From contig CM043964.1 of assembly GCA_014529385.2 (NCBI GenBank), positions 908,997-970,996 on the forward strand: 62,000 nucleotides of DNA, given 5' to 3'. Shown here one piece after another: positions 33,511 through 44,160 of the stretch (the first letter of the stretch is position 1; each line of letters starts with the position of its first letter). This stretch comes from Adiantum capillus-veneris (lineage: Eukaryota > Streptophyta > Polypodiopsida > Polypodiales > Pteridaceae). Below the pieces are notes generated by a model that was not told the origin of the DNA, searched no databases, and saw nothing but the letters and a program-made list of their open reading frames with translations. The position numbers and the translations under genes are program-made.

Positions 33511-36137
33511 GAGGCGGTCCGGGGCGGGCAACAAGAGAGGCGACCTCTAAAAACCCCTCAAGGCTCCCGTGCTGCTCAATTGGCCTGGGGGGCAACCGCT
33601 AGCACAACACAACAACCAACCCACAGCCAAACCCAAACAAGATAGGGGCACCACCTAGTTAGAGAGCGAACTAGGACGCAAAAGAGGAGAATCCCTTAGC
33701 AATACAAGCGAGAAGGAAGGGTACACTATCACTAATTTAAATGCTACCAATACACACACCAAACACAAAAAAAAAAAAAGAGAGAGATCTTTGTGCAAGA
33801 ATTTAGATTCAATTTTAATGATTGACGTGGGTGTATGAACAGCTTGGAGGAGAGTCAAGAGACACGATTAAGTTTGATGATGTTGCAATCTACACACTAT
33901 CTTAGGGTTATGGGAGAACTCTCACCATACAACCCTCTTATAATGTTTTCACAAGCAACAAAAACAAACACAAGATCTCTTGAGTCACATACAAGCAGAT
34001 ACTACAAAAGAATCTCAAAATGAAAACGCGTCACCTTAAACCAAACGAGATGAGGTTGCCAAGCGTAAATTGGAGAGACTCAAGAGGGTTTTGACCCGCG
34101 ATTTGCACCCAACTTATTGATTAAATTGAAGCGCAAGAGTAGGTACAACTTTGATTGGAAGTTATGAATCACTCACTCCCTTGCAATGTTACAACTAGCT
34201 CAAAGAAGCTTTCCTATACACCACATGTAATGGTGCATAGAGAGCTCACTCTCACTCCCTAAAACTAAGATGGTGAATGGCATGCTCAAAGTAGTGAGCA
34301 ATAGTGTAGGGATCCTTCCATTTACAAAGGGAGAAGGGCTCTATTTATAGGTGAGGAGAGCCCTAATTAGGATTATACCTAATCAACATTTTCATAGAAA
34401 ATCACGTTTATGAAATTTTTATATGTTCTTATGAGAGTGGGGCTCTCTTGTCTCTTGAGTCACATGGATGTGGGCTCAAGAGGAGAGAATTATTGAGGTG
34501 AAATAGAGAATATTCTAGAGAGGTGAGTGATTTTTTGTGTGAGGTTGCCTACTCCACGGTAGTGAGTGCAATTTACAAAAAAAGGGTTAGCAGTTAGTGT
34601 TAGTAGTTTGAAGTTAGTAGGATGGGGTAAAATTACATGGCATATGCACTCAAGGTGCATTATATGATTTATAAAATGATAAAAAGTAAGAGAAGGATGA
34701 GAATATACACAATTTGGTGGAAACCACAAGATGTAAATGAAATTTTCCACCTTCCTCTCCAGTGAATGAAGCGGTTGTAGAACTTTGTCAGTGCAGTTCT
34801 TGTGACCACGAGGAAGTTGAATTCTCCATGATCAAAATCCTCCTTTTGCAGGGCTTGAGATTGGTTATTTGCTGATTTTTTCTCTTTTTATGAAAGGATG
34901 AAGAGGTTATGGTAATATGAATTTGATTCTAGAGAGAGAAATTGAGCTATATGTGTGTAGAGATGATAATCTTTTGAGCTATGGAGTAAGGAGAGATGGA
35001 AATGGTGAAGAAGATGAAGTAAGCCATGAAAGTTGTAGGTTTGAGTGAGGGATGGAGAGGAATGAGTGTATGTGTGTGGAAGTGGGAAAGGAGGTGAGAG
35101 AAGACTATGGGTTACTTTGTGAGAAAAGTGGGCAGACTGGGGTCCAATAAAAAAATCATAGCTCACCTGTGGTTGCTCCAAAAATCACCAAACGTTTTGA
35201 GGTGATTGAGCAGCTTTTGTTCCACATTTTCTCTTTTGACCACCACTCCAAATTAGGAGTGGAGATGGGTGTGAAAAATCTCACCAAAAAGCCTATTTTT
35301 TATGCCTGCAAAAGTCTTTTGGTGGCCACCTCCTTTGTTGAATTTGTACAATGCATCCAAGAGTGAGCCCCTCCTTTATCATATCATAATACAAAGCATC
35401 CAAGTTGCCCTTTACACATGCATGGAGGAGGATTATTGGTGAATAAAGCAATATATACATGGTGGGACTAGTGTATGGACTATTCATGGATTTTAGCTCA
35501 ATGAGCACATGGTGTTAGAATAATGAGAAAAATAGAAAAACAAAATGGAGAAATTATGGATACAGAAAGATATTGAAATCATATGATATGGTCCCTCTTT
35601 GTATTATTTTGGGTGAAAGAGGAAAAGGTATGCAAGTAAATAATATAATAAACGTGACCAAGAGAGTAGAAATCAATTTTTGTTTTCACAAGAGTGAGGG
35701 TGAAAATGTGGGGGTGATTTGTATAAAAGAAAAATATGAGGTTAGAGTATGTACACATTGGCAAAAAATATACTTATGGTGTAAGAGGATGAAAGGAGGC
35801 ATACACAGGTTTAATAAAACACACACCTAAGTATAAATATTTAAATAAAATACAAAATAATTATAAAAACCCTTAAATTTAGGCCATATATACAATGCAA
35901 TATTTACACACAAATGGGCCATAATATATTTTATTTTTTTGATTTTATTTATTTATTTTTGGCTCAACTAGCCCAGTGACTAGCTAGCTGAGGGTTTTAA
36001 GAAGATATGGGAAAAGCCCCCTAACTCACACACGCCTATGTACAATGAAATGGTAAGAATAGCCACAATTTTTAGGTGATTTTGGTAGGGTGGGATACTC
36101 ACTATGGCAATTACGGAGAGCCAAAAAACGGCTATCA
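33511..36137 (-). repeat. Gypsy-1 3' LTR (full length, ~2.6 kb)
   Basis: On the plus strand it begins TGAGGCGGTCCGGGGCGGG and ends GGCTATCA. On the coding (minus) strand it therefore begins TGATAGCC directly after the purine tract at 36139-36151. A TATA box (TATAAATAG, minus strand, about 34350) lies in U3. All open frames within it are short and unsupported, including the Gln-rich frame at 33385-33645. Confidence 0.85.
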
Positions 36138-36138
36138 T

Positions 36139-36152
36139 TAGCCCTCCCCCAG
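36139..36152 (-). promoter_or_regulatory. Gypsy-1 polypurine tract
   Basis: CTGGGGGAGGGCTA on the minus strand lies immediately before the LTR start TGATAGCC. It would prime plus-strand synthesis. Confidence 0.75.
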
Positions 36153-36165
36153 GATGATGGTATAT

Positions 36166-37836
36166 TCATGTACCATCATAGAGCATCGTTTCCAAATAAA
36201 GTGCTTTAGAGTCCTTGACGATATCTTTATTGTTTGGCCCCTCAGAATTTTGAATGGAGTTACATTCATGCTTCTTGGAGCAATACTTACATGAGATAGC
36301 TGCCTTTTGACAGATCTTCGGTAGATCCTTTGGTAGAAGGCGACTCAAATAAGGCTTCAAGCGATACCCGTTTACCTTCCTGGAGTACTATTTCCCATTC
36401 AAGTCTGTAAGCTGATAGTAACTTGAGTTGAAAGCCTTTTTGACTATGTATGGCCCCTGCCATTTAGTTTCAAATTTGGCATCAAAACAATTTACGAGTC
36501 GATTGTCAGACCTTAGCACTAGATCTCCTTCCTTGATGCCTTTGTCCTTTAGTTTCTTGTTGAGCTTTTCTTTCGCTTGTGTGGCTTTCCTCTTGTAGCA
36601 CTCGTAAGCTGCTTCTCTTTTCCACTCAAGCTCCACTAGCGTAAGAAGTCGATCCATCCATACCTCTTGATCATCTTGTGCACCTTTGCCATGAAGCCGC
36701 ATAGTTGGAATGTTGAGCTCGATAGGCTGCAAAGACTCCTGACCATAGACCAAGTGAAATGGTGTGAACTCCGTGGCTTCCCTATATGTGGTTCGATATG
36801 CCCACTAGGCACCATCCAAGAATTCATCCCACAACTTTGTCTTGTTTCTCACCATCTTTCTAATGATGCCTGCAATGACACCATTAGCTTTTTCTACCAA
36901 ACCATTTGACTGGGGATAGTAGGGTGTACTGTGACGATGTAGAATGTGAAGTTCTTCACAGAGCAAGCCCTTTCTAACCCCTGGACCATTATCATAAACA
37001 ATCTCCAAAGATGTGCCAAATCTACAACAAATGTGAGTGTAGACAAATTTGCTCACTTTCCTCTCATTTACCTTTGCCACACTTTGTGCTTCCACCCACC
37101 TAGTCATATAGTCTATAGCCACTAGAATGTAGAGTTTACCATTCTTTGTTCTAGGTAGAGGACCCATAGTATCAATGCCCCATTTTTCAAAGGGTCCATT
37201 TGCAAGCACTATTTGCCTTGGGCCATGCACCAACCTTCTATTTCCATTTATCTGACAATTGTGACAGTTTTTACACCAATGTTGAACATCCACATGCAAA
37301 CTTGGCCAAACATACCCCGTAAGCAAAATCTTCTTCATAGTTAATTCTTGGGCAAAATGACCACCACATGCCTCTTCATGCAAACCTCTTAGAATGGCTG
37401 GAATTTCCTCGATAGTTGGTACTCTTCTACACACTTGATCCTTCCCTCTTTGGTAGAGGGATCCTTCTAGGAAGAGATACACCCTTGCCTTCTTCATGAG
37501 TCTCCTCTTCTGAGCCTTCGTGAAGTCTTGTGGAAACTCACCCTCCAAAATGTAGCCAATAATGGGAGTCAATGACTCCAATCCCTGGTATCTCGGTTGC
37601 TTGACAGCTGCTGCCACCATGATGACCTGCACTTCTTTCTCAACACATGTAACTGCTTGTTGTGCAAGTAAATCCGCATCATCATTTTGTTTCCTAGGAA
37701 TATGATATAGTTGCACTTCTTCAAACTGATTAAACATCCTATGAATGGCATGAACTTTTGTCCTTAAGATTTCATTCTTGCATGCCCAAATGCCTAAAAT
37801 CTGTTTAACAATGAGAAGTGCATCTCCCTTTACCAT
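36166..37836 (-). pseudogene. Gypsy-1 second RNase H (end) and integrase
   Basis: This is in the same frame as the upstream pol segment. GDALLIVKQILG..HIPRKQNDDADLLAQQ closes the archaeal-type RNase H. The integrase then has its zinc domain (CGGHFAQELT..CKNCHNCQ), core motifs WGIDTMGPLP (first Asp) and EIVYDNGPG (second Asp), then STPYYPQSNGLVEKANG (Glu). The C-terminal GDLVLRSDNR..FETKWQGPYIVKKAF is the chromatin-directed tail typical of gypsy integrases. In-frame stops are TAA just upstream of 37836, TAG at about 36802-36804 and TAG at about 36385-36387. The frame ends at 36166, right before the polypurine tract. Confidence 0.85.
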
Positions 37837-38004
37837 GAGACGTCGTATACCTTAGCCAATGCACATCTTTAAACCATGAAGTAGTGTGTCATATTCTGCT
37901 TCATTGTTGCTAGTTGAACCTGGTAGATTGACCTTCTCTTTCATGACCACCTCTCCACTTGGGTTGAGCAACACTAGCCCTCCCCCTGCTTTCCCCGTGG
38001 CTCG

Positions 38005-40299
38005 TCAAAAAGCTCCATCAAAGAACAAGGTAAAAGAATTAGGAATACTTTTTGGTGGTGGCAATGGTAGGGTTTTTACTTGAGGCACCTTAATTTCCTT
38101 CTCATGTACCCTATAAGTGAGAATCCCTGCCAATTGTGCATGCACACTATCTTCTACCTTGAAAGAGAATTGGAGCTCTTGCAACTCCATAATCCACTTT
38201 GAGATCCTAGTACTAAGATTCATTTGAGATGACACCCAAGGGAACAAATTTTCTACAGTGAGAATTACAAAAGGTTTTGGTAGCAGGTAGGATCTAAACT
38301 TTCTCACTGCAAACATGAGAGAAAACATCATGAGTTCTGCTTCTGTGTAGCCTCTCTCCAAAGCATTCATGACCCTAGTAGCAAAGTAGATGGGTCGCAT
38401 CCTGGTACTGTGGGGATCTTGTTGTAGCAACACAGCACCAATTGTTTCCCTTCCAACACTAGAGCTAACAAAGAATGTGTACTCCCAACAAGGAGGCATG
38501 AGTGTTGGTAGCTCTGACAAAATGACTTTAATGTTACAAAAGTACTCTTCAAGCTCATTAGACCTTGCAAATTCTACTTGTTGTGTCAACTTTTGCAAAG
38601 GATGAAGCAACTCCGAAGCTAAGTGAATAAAGTGTGACATATACTTCACCTTTTGAATGAATGAGATGACCTCTTTGAGATTCTTGGGTGATGGGAGCTC
38701 AATAAGAGCCTTTGCCTTTGAAGGATCCACCTTAATGCCTTTATAGGAAACCTTTTGACCAATCAAGATCACTTTATCCTCACCTATGTGACACTTTTCG
38801 GGGTTGAGTTGACCTCCCATGTCATAGAGCTTCTTTAAACCTTCTTCTACCCTTTGTAGATGCAATGATTTTGAGCTATAAATGCAAAAATCATCAATAA
38901 AAACCCTAATGGACTTTCCAAAGAATGCTTGAAACACCATGTTCATGAAGCGTTGGAAAGTTGCAGGAGCATTTCTCAGGCCAAATGGCATGACTCTAAA
39001 AGCATAACAACCCCAAGGAGTGATGAAGGTTGTTTTCAATTGGTCCTCCAATGCAATCCCTATTTGAAAGTAACTTGAGTAGCCATCACACACAGTGTAC
39101 TTCTCATGACCTGCTACCTCATTCAGTATCTCATCCTGAAATGGGAGGGGAAAGTGATCTCTTTTTGTTGCCTCATTGAGTGGACGGTAATCCACACACA
39201 CCCTCCACTTGCCGTTTTTCTTAGGAGTGACAACAACGAGAGAGGCCCCCTCTGAATTCTCCACTGGATAAATGAAACCTGTTGCTAGAAGCTTTCTTAC
39301 CTCCTTGAGTAAATTCTGCTCCTTGATGACTCCTAGCCTTTGTAGCTTCTGAGCCTTAGGTGTGGCCTCTGGCTTTAGATCAATCTTGTTTTGAACATCA
39401 TCTACTCCATGCATGTAGGTGTAGTCTTTAGCAAAAAGCTTAGGAAATCTTCTTAGCACACCTTTGAACTCCTCTCTTTCGTCCTTTGTAAGTGTTGTAG
39501 ACAACATACCTTCTAACATTCCTTCATCTTCCACCTTTTGGCTCTCTTGGGAACCTACCTCTTCCAAACATGGGCAACAGGTCTCCTGGTTGTTTGGCTT
39601 AAACCTTACCCCCATGACCTCGATGGAAGACTCCTCTTCAGTAATGTTGCCGCTACTTTCTCCTTCTGAAATGCTATTGGTCCAGCCTTCCTCCATCTCA
39701 CTTTGATATGATTCTTCATGGAGCTCCTCTTGGTGTTGCTCATTCATGTCAAATACAATCTTCTTATGATTGTCATTCCTGCAAATTAGCTTTCCACTCT
39801 CCCAATCCTGCAAAGCTCGCATTTTCATTAGCCATGGTCTCCCTATGATAAATGGGTAACCATTTCCTTTGGTAGACATGACATAGAAATCCACTGCCTT
39901 CTTAATGCCAAAGGCCTCCACAAAAACATTTTTACAAATGCCTACGCACCTAGCCTTGCTATTGTTTGCCATCTTGACTTTAATTTCAGGTGTCTCATGG
40001 ATGTGCATGCCTAGTTTTTTCATGATTCCCTCTGTCATGATGCAAATTTGTGCACCCCCATCCAGTAGACCTTTCCTAACCAATCTTTCTTTGATGTAAC
40101 AATCTAGCACAGGTGTAATATCCTCATTAATTTCAGCATGTGCAATTTTTACAATAGGCACACTCTCTTTTACCTTTCTTCTAGTGCTAACTACCTTTGT
40201 TAAATCCCTCCTAACTTGTGGGCATAATTCAAGAAACTGAGGCCATGAGATATTAGGACCCTTACCTCTCATGTCTTCCAATAGGTTGTATGGATCCAT
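38005..40299 (-). CDS. Gypsy-1 pol segment: protease, reverse transcriptase, RNase H
   Basis: This is a 764-codon open stretch of the gag-pol frame. The protease has its active site near residue 80, LLDGGAQICIM (DGG instead of the usual DSG/DTG), and IIGRPWL at 151-157. RT runs over about residues 355-530: VVVTPKKNGKWRVCVDYRPL, VCDGYSSYFQI, FRVMPFGLRNAPATFQR and the catalytic FIDD at 467-470. The RT-linked RNase H is at about 570-700 (GAVLLQQD, MRPIYFATRVM, FSLMFAVRKFRSYL). The stretch stops at TGA just after FFDGAF, the start of the second RNase H. The segment copies element RNA into DNA in virus-like particles. It is part of a defective polyprotein, not a complete gene. Confidence 0.85.
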   Translation of the reverse strand: MDPYNLLEDMRGKGPNISWPQFLELCPQVRRDLTKVVSTRRKVKESVPIVKIAHAEINEDITPVLDCYIKERLVRKGLLDGGAQICIMTEGIMKKLGMHIHETPEIKVKMANNSKARCVGICKNVFVEAFGIKKAVDFYVMSTKGNGYPFIIGRPWLMKMRALQDWESGKLICRNDNHKKIVFDMNEQHQEELHEESYQSEMEEGWTNSISEGESSGNITEEESSIEVMGVRFKPNNQETCCPCLEEVGSQESQKVEDEGMLEGMLSTTLTKDEREEFKGVLRRFPKLFAKDYTYMHGVDDVQNKIDLKPEATPKAQKLQRLGVIKEQNLLKEVRKLLATGFIYPVENSEGASLVVVTPKKNGKWRVCVDYRPLNEATKRDHFPLPFQDEILNEVAGHEKYTVCDGYSSYFQIGIALEDQLKTTFITPWGCYAFRVMPFGLRNAPATFQRFMNMVFQAFFGKSIRVFIDDFCIYSSKSLHLQRVEEGLKKLYDMGGQLNPEKCHIGEDKVILIGQKVSYKGIKVDPSKAKALIELPSPKNLKEVISFIQKVKYMSHFIHLASELLHPLQKLTQQVEFARSNELEEYFCNIKVILSELPTLMPPCWEYTFFVSSSVGRETIGAVLLQQDPHSTRMRPIYFATRVMNALERGYTEAELMMFSLMFAVRKFRSYLLPKPFVILTVENLFPWVSSQMNLSTRISKWIMELQELQFSFKVEDSVHAQLAGILTYRVHEKEIKVPQVKTLPLPPPKSIPNSFTLFFDGAF

Positions 40300-41423
40300 A
40301 CCATGTCCAAGAGGGAAGTCTTGGAGGTTGATACGACGTCGAGTCCTCTTAGCTTCCTTGGTCTCCTTTGCCTTCTTTTCTCGTCCATGGTCACTTTGTG
40401 ATGTAACCCCTTCTTTCTCCTTACCTTTTCCTCAGCCACGCTTAATGCCATTTGCTTCCATGTCAACCTCTCTTGAATTTGTCACCTCTACCACATGCAC
40501 ATTTGGGTCTGGCAAAGGTGGAACTCCTTCCACTCCTTGTGGAGGTGGTCTTGCTCCATTTGGCCTTTGTAGAAGTCGTGGTTGCTGACTAGTTCCTTCA
40601 CCTGCATTCATCACTGGGTAATTCAAGTTAGGTCTCCCTGGCTCCCCACGGGGCCAAGGACAATTATACATCCCATGTCCAAACTCACCACAATTCCAAC
40701 ATTGCAAGACTCTCCTAGGTCGTGAATCTTGCTCTTCAGACTTCTTTGCTTGTCCCTTTGGACCTACAGCTTGTGCAAGGTGAATTGATAGGCTGCTTAA
40801 AGATTCATTTAACTTCTCAATCACTTCCGCCGTTACCTCAGGAAGCTCCCTAGATGTTGATGCTTGTGACTTACCTTTGGGTCTAAGAACTTCTATTGGA
40901 ACCTCCCCCCTTAAGCACTTGAGCTTCCTATATTTCTCAGCAGCCCTAGTTTCAGCTGCATCAAAGGTAGCAGGTGCACCGGCCTCAACTTTTACCTTAA
41001 GTTCAGAAAAGAGTCTGGCTTGAACCTCCCCTTCTTTAGGAACTCTGCACCATCACCAGGGTTAGCAACATTTCTCACCCATACAACCCAAAGACGTAGA
41101 AACTCTTGCTTGTACAAGTAGTACTCATCTAAGTCTTTTTGCTTATGAGAAACAATGTCTTGCCATAGTTTTTGAGTGTTTTGGGGATCAATGAAGTATT
41201 TCTTGAAACGATTCAACACTTCCGTGTAATTCCCCTGCAAAGAGTCGAACCAAGTGCTAGCATCTTTCCTAAGAACTACTTCAAATATTTCTACATGTTC
41301 CTGATCAGTTACTATCCTCTTGATATGGCAAGACATTTTGAAATTTGCTAAGAATAATTTTGCATCCTCCCCGGGCTCTCCAAAGAACTAGGGGTAGCCA
41401 CTCATTTGCCTAGTTGTATCCAT
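40300..41423 (-). pseudogene. Gypsy-1 gag
   Basis: The probable start is 41423 (MDTTRQMSGYP), followed by an in-frame TAG. Then comes the retrotrans_gag domain (ASTWFDSLQGNYTEVLNRFK..KQEFLRLWV, 40992-41336). Near 41030 the coding frame shifts into EVQARLFSELKVKVEAGAPA and continues to a CCHC zinc knuckle, CWNCGEFGHGMYNC (about 40665-40710). A TGA at 40429-40431 lies between the zinc finger and the protease, but the frame is otherwise continuous with pol, indicating a single ancestral gag-pol ORF. Confidence 0.82.
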
Positions 41424-41487
41424 GCTGCTGGTTTTACTCAAAAATTTCTTTTTCTTTTTTTTCTTTTTTGTGTTGCAAAATCAAATT

Positions 41488-41700
41488 TCAAAGTAGAATG
41501 AAAATATAAACGTCAAAGCTTAGATCGTAGCGAATCACTGGCAAAATGAACGGATTGACTGAGGCATTGATAGCCACTACTTGCCTAGGTTCAAACATAC
41601 GACGGAAAACACGTTGAAATTGTAACTTTGTGCCAACTATTACATGCATGTCTTGTCTAGCCAAAGGAATGAATGTACGATACAAGTCCTCTTGATTCAT
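41488..41700 (-). CDS. Small ORF B upstream of gag (unknown family)
   Basis: This 70-codon ORF starts at ATG 41700 and stops about 64 bases before the gag ATG. It begins MNQEDLYRTFIPLARQ and ends NPFILPVIRYDLSFDVYIFI. A second, independently diverged copy of the same ORF lies in another element at 50852-51139, sharing M-x-QEDLY, TKLQFQR and INPFILP-x-IRYD, so the protein sequence looks constrained. It is also paralogous to ORF A just upstream. Ogre-type elements are known to carry an extra ORF before gag, but I cannot say this one is homologous. Function unknown. Confidence 0.6.
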   Translation of the reverse strand: MNQEDLYRTFIPLARQDMHVIVGTKLQFQRVFRRMFEPRQVVAINASVNPFILPVIRYDLSFDVYIFILL

Positions 41701-41708
41701 TAACCTAG

Positions 41709-41984
41709 CTAAAACAAGATAAACACATGTACATCAAAAGAGACATTATAGTCTACAAGTGGGAGTATAATAGGATTTGGAGATTGTAGAATATCTCTTA
41801 ATGCTTCAGCACCAAAGAGGAATACAATACGTTGTTGAAAAAAGATTTTTCTATCAATGTGAACATTTATTCTAATCTCTTGCACCCAATGAAACTGATG
41901 AAATTGAATTGCATGTGTAGGATTAGGAGGTGGTGGATTGTTAATGTAAACACAGCTAGTTCTTGAAGACTTACCTTGTGTATG
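41709..41984 (-). pseudogene. Small ORF A upstream of gag, paralogous to ORF B, start lost
   Basis: The frame is open for 91 codons before TAG at 41709, eight bases before the ORF B start. Its C-terminus (PIILPLVDYNVSFDVHVFIL) parallels the ORF B end (NPFILPVIRYDLSFDVYIFI), and its middle holds IFFQQRIVFLFGAEALR against LQFQRVFRRMFEPRQ. In the copy at 50638 the ORF begins MNNPHD; here the equivalent codon is ATT (INNPPP), so the start seems lost. A consensus splice donor, AAG|GTAAGT, lies at about 41973-41981 within the frame, so leader splicing is possible. Confidence 0.5.
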
Positions 41985-42002
41985 CTAGCACAACTGCTCG
42001 AT

Positions 42003-42020
42003 CCTCCGTGGCGGCACCAA
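42003..42020 (-). promoter_or_regulatory. Gypsy-1 primer-binding site (tRNA not identified)
   Basis: TTGGTGCCGCCACGGAGG on the minus strand starts a few bases after the LTR end CCGCCTCA. It has the required TGG start (tRNA CCA complement). The priming tRNA is not certain. Confidence 0.6.
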
Positions 42021-42023
42021 AAT

Positions 42024-42794
42024 TGAGGCGGTCCGGGGCGGGCAACAAGAGAGGAGACCTCTAAACACCCCTCAAGGCTCCCGTAATGCTCAATTGGGCT
42101 GGGGGGCAACCACAAGCACAACCCAACAACCAACCCATATCCAAACCCAAACAAGATAGGGGCACCACCTAGTTAGAGAGCGAACTAGGACACAAAAGAG
42201 GAGAATCCCTTAGCAATACATGCGAGAAGGAAGGGTACACTATCACTAATTTAAATGCTACCAATACACATACCAAACACACACACACACACACAAAAGA
42301 GAGAGATCTTTGTGCAAGAAGTTAGCTTCAATTTTAATGATTGACGTGGGTGTATGAACAGCTTGGAGGAGAGTCAAGAGACACGATTAAGTTTGATGAT
42401 GTTGCAATCTACACATTATCTTAGGGTTATGGGAGACCTCTCACCATACAACCCTCTTATAATGTTTTCACAAGCAAGCAAAACAAACACAAGAGCTCTT
42501 GAGTCACATACAAGAAGATACTACAAAAGAATCTCAAAATGAAAACGCATCACCTTAAACCAAACGAGATGAGGTTGCCAAGCGTAAATTGGAGAGACTC
42601 AAGAGGGTTTTGACCCGCGATTTGCACCCAACTTATTGATTAAATTGAAGCGCAAGAGTAGGTACAACTTTCATTGGAAGTTATGAATCACTCACTCCCT
42701 TGCAATGTTGCAACTAGCTCAAAGAAGCTTTCCTATACACCACATGTAATGGTGCATAGAGAGCTCACTCTCACTCCCTAAAACTAAGATGGTG
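42024..42794 (-). repeat. Gypsy-1 5' LTR, truncated
   Basis: It is homologous to 33511-34280 in the same orientation, with scattered substitutions (for example ACCGCTAGCACAACACAA against ACCACAAGCACAACCCAA), and stops at AAACTAAGATGGTG. About 1.85 kb of LTR, including its TATA region, and roughly 70-80 bp of adjoining CACTA-1 exon 3 are missing at 42794/42795. A deletion therefore removed the outer LTR end together with the target duplication. Confidence 0.85.
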
Positions 42795-44160
42795 TTCTTC
42801 TTCAATGAGGGCTCCAGACGTGAATTCAGTCTAGGTCTACATGTGACACATGCTCTGTATTCGCTTGTTTGAAGCCCTGCATGTATACACATGGTAATAA
42901 ATAAGCTTGAGAAAAACCAAGATTTACAGTGTTTGAGTTTGAGTGTAAATCACCTGAGCATTCTGTTAGTCCGGGATAGACATGCATGGTCCACATTAGA
43001 ATGCCTTTGATCAAAGCATTCTGTCAGCTCATATCCACCACTTCTATGCCAATCCACCACTTCTATGTCAGCTCATATCCACCACTTCTATGCCAATCCA
43101 CAATTGTTGTAGCTCTTCCAATAGTGGACGAAGATACACATCCATATTCTTCACTTTATACCGCCCTGGCACAATCAAGCTTAGCCATAGGTGCCCCTTC
43201 TTCGTAGTCAACCACGGGGGAATGTTGTAGTTGAGGATGACAACGTGCCATACACTGTAAGATGTTGATCTTTGGCCAAATGGATTTATGCCATCCATAG
43301 CCAGGCCTAGGTGCAAATTTTGAGCTTCCATGGAAAAATTTGACCATGTTTTGTCTATATGTTTCTAGGCTGCACAATCTGCAGGAATCCGTAGCCACCA
43401 TCTCAAGATTTATTCTCCTCATGCCATGATGCTAGGGCGGCCATGGACTTACATTCAAAGAAATGCTTGATGCGAGGAAGCAGAGGAAAATGTCGCAAAA
43501 CCTTTTGTGAAATTTTTGTTCCGTGGAGATCTACTCGATATCTCTCGAAATCACATTTCAAACACTTCTCCATGTCTATGTATTCCCCTTTGGAAAGAAT
43601 ACAGTCATTAGGACAAGCATGGATCAAATTGTAATCCATCCCCAAGTTTCACAAGATCTTTCTTGCTTCCTCTCTAAAATCTGGAATCACATTATCAGCT
43701 CGCAGTATGTGCTCTTTGAGCAATCTACACAACGAAAAAAATGCGGTAGAATTGTGTAAGTAATCTATGATATCATTATACATCTAGAGTTTTTTATTAA
43801 AGTAAACACATTGTAATAGATCACCTCAAAATCTTGTGACGCTAGTGTCACTCCATCAAAACTTTGTCTGCATGTTGAGAAGAACCTGGAGCGCCTTCAA
43901 TCTAAACACACGTGCTCCATCATACAATGACGCATCGACTTCATTTTTCATATCATCATAGATAAGCCTTTCTGAATCCATGATCGTCTCAATCATTTCA
44001 TTGATCTTGGGCTCAAACATTGCCTTTTTGGGAATGTGGTATGCATGATCATCCCTCGATCTGTCAGAGGCTACATCTTGTGGCCTCACATATGCTGCTT
44101 GACCAAAGCCCCTGCGAATACATCTATTGGGTTGCAAAATTGCTGCTTGTGCTGGCCAGC
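42795..44160 (-). pseudogene. CACTA-1 transposase, exon 1 (end), exon 2, exon 3 (start)
   Basis: On the minus strand 44160-43830 continues exon 1 (FGQAAYVRPQDV, ETIMDSERLIYDDMKNE, LLNMQTKF) with a one-base insertion near 43860. Exon 2 (about 43725-42955) contains DYNLIHACPNDCILSKGEYI, LGLAMDGINPFGQRSTSYSV and NIPPWLTTKKGHLWLSLIVP. It carries a small rearranged duplication at 43020-43090 (GCTCATATCCACCACTTCTATG twice) that deletes the RHTGR region. Exon 3 starts at about 42885. These align in order with CACTA-2 exons 1-3. Confidence 0.85.

Larger units (their letters stand above)
33511..42794 (-). mobile_element. Gypsy-1: Ty3/gypsy element with dual RNase H, in CACTA-1
   Basis: Direct LTRs (33511-36137 and truncated 42024-42794) flank gag-pol on the minus strand. 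The polyprotein order is gag, zinc knuckle, protease, RT, RNase H, a second archaeal-type RNase H (FFDGAF..NNEAEYDTL..GDALLIV), then integrase. Dual RNase H is a mark of the Tat/Ogre group; the RT stretch KRDHFPLPFQDEILNEVAGH is Athila-like, so it belongs broadly to the Ogre/Tat-Athila clade. One gag-pol frame is interrupted by stops and one frameshift. Two small ORFs precede gag. Confidence 0.88.

Noticed and set aside
33385-33645. 86-codon Gln/Thr-rich plus-strand frame
   Set aside because: It spans the junction of CACTA-1 and the Gypsy-1 LTR, so it is a chance frame.
35573-35830. 85-codon plus-strand frame
   Set aside because: It lies within the Gypsy-1 LTR on the antisense strand, without motif or conservation in the 1-2554 copy.
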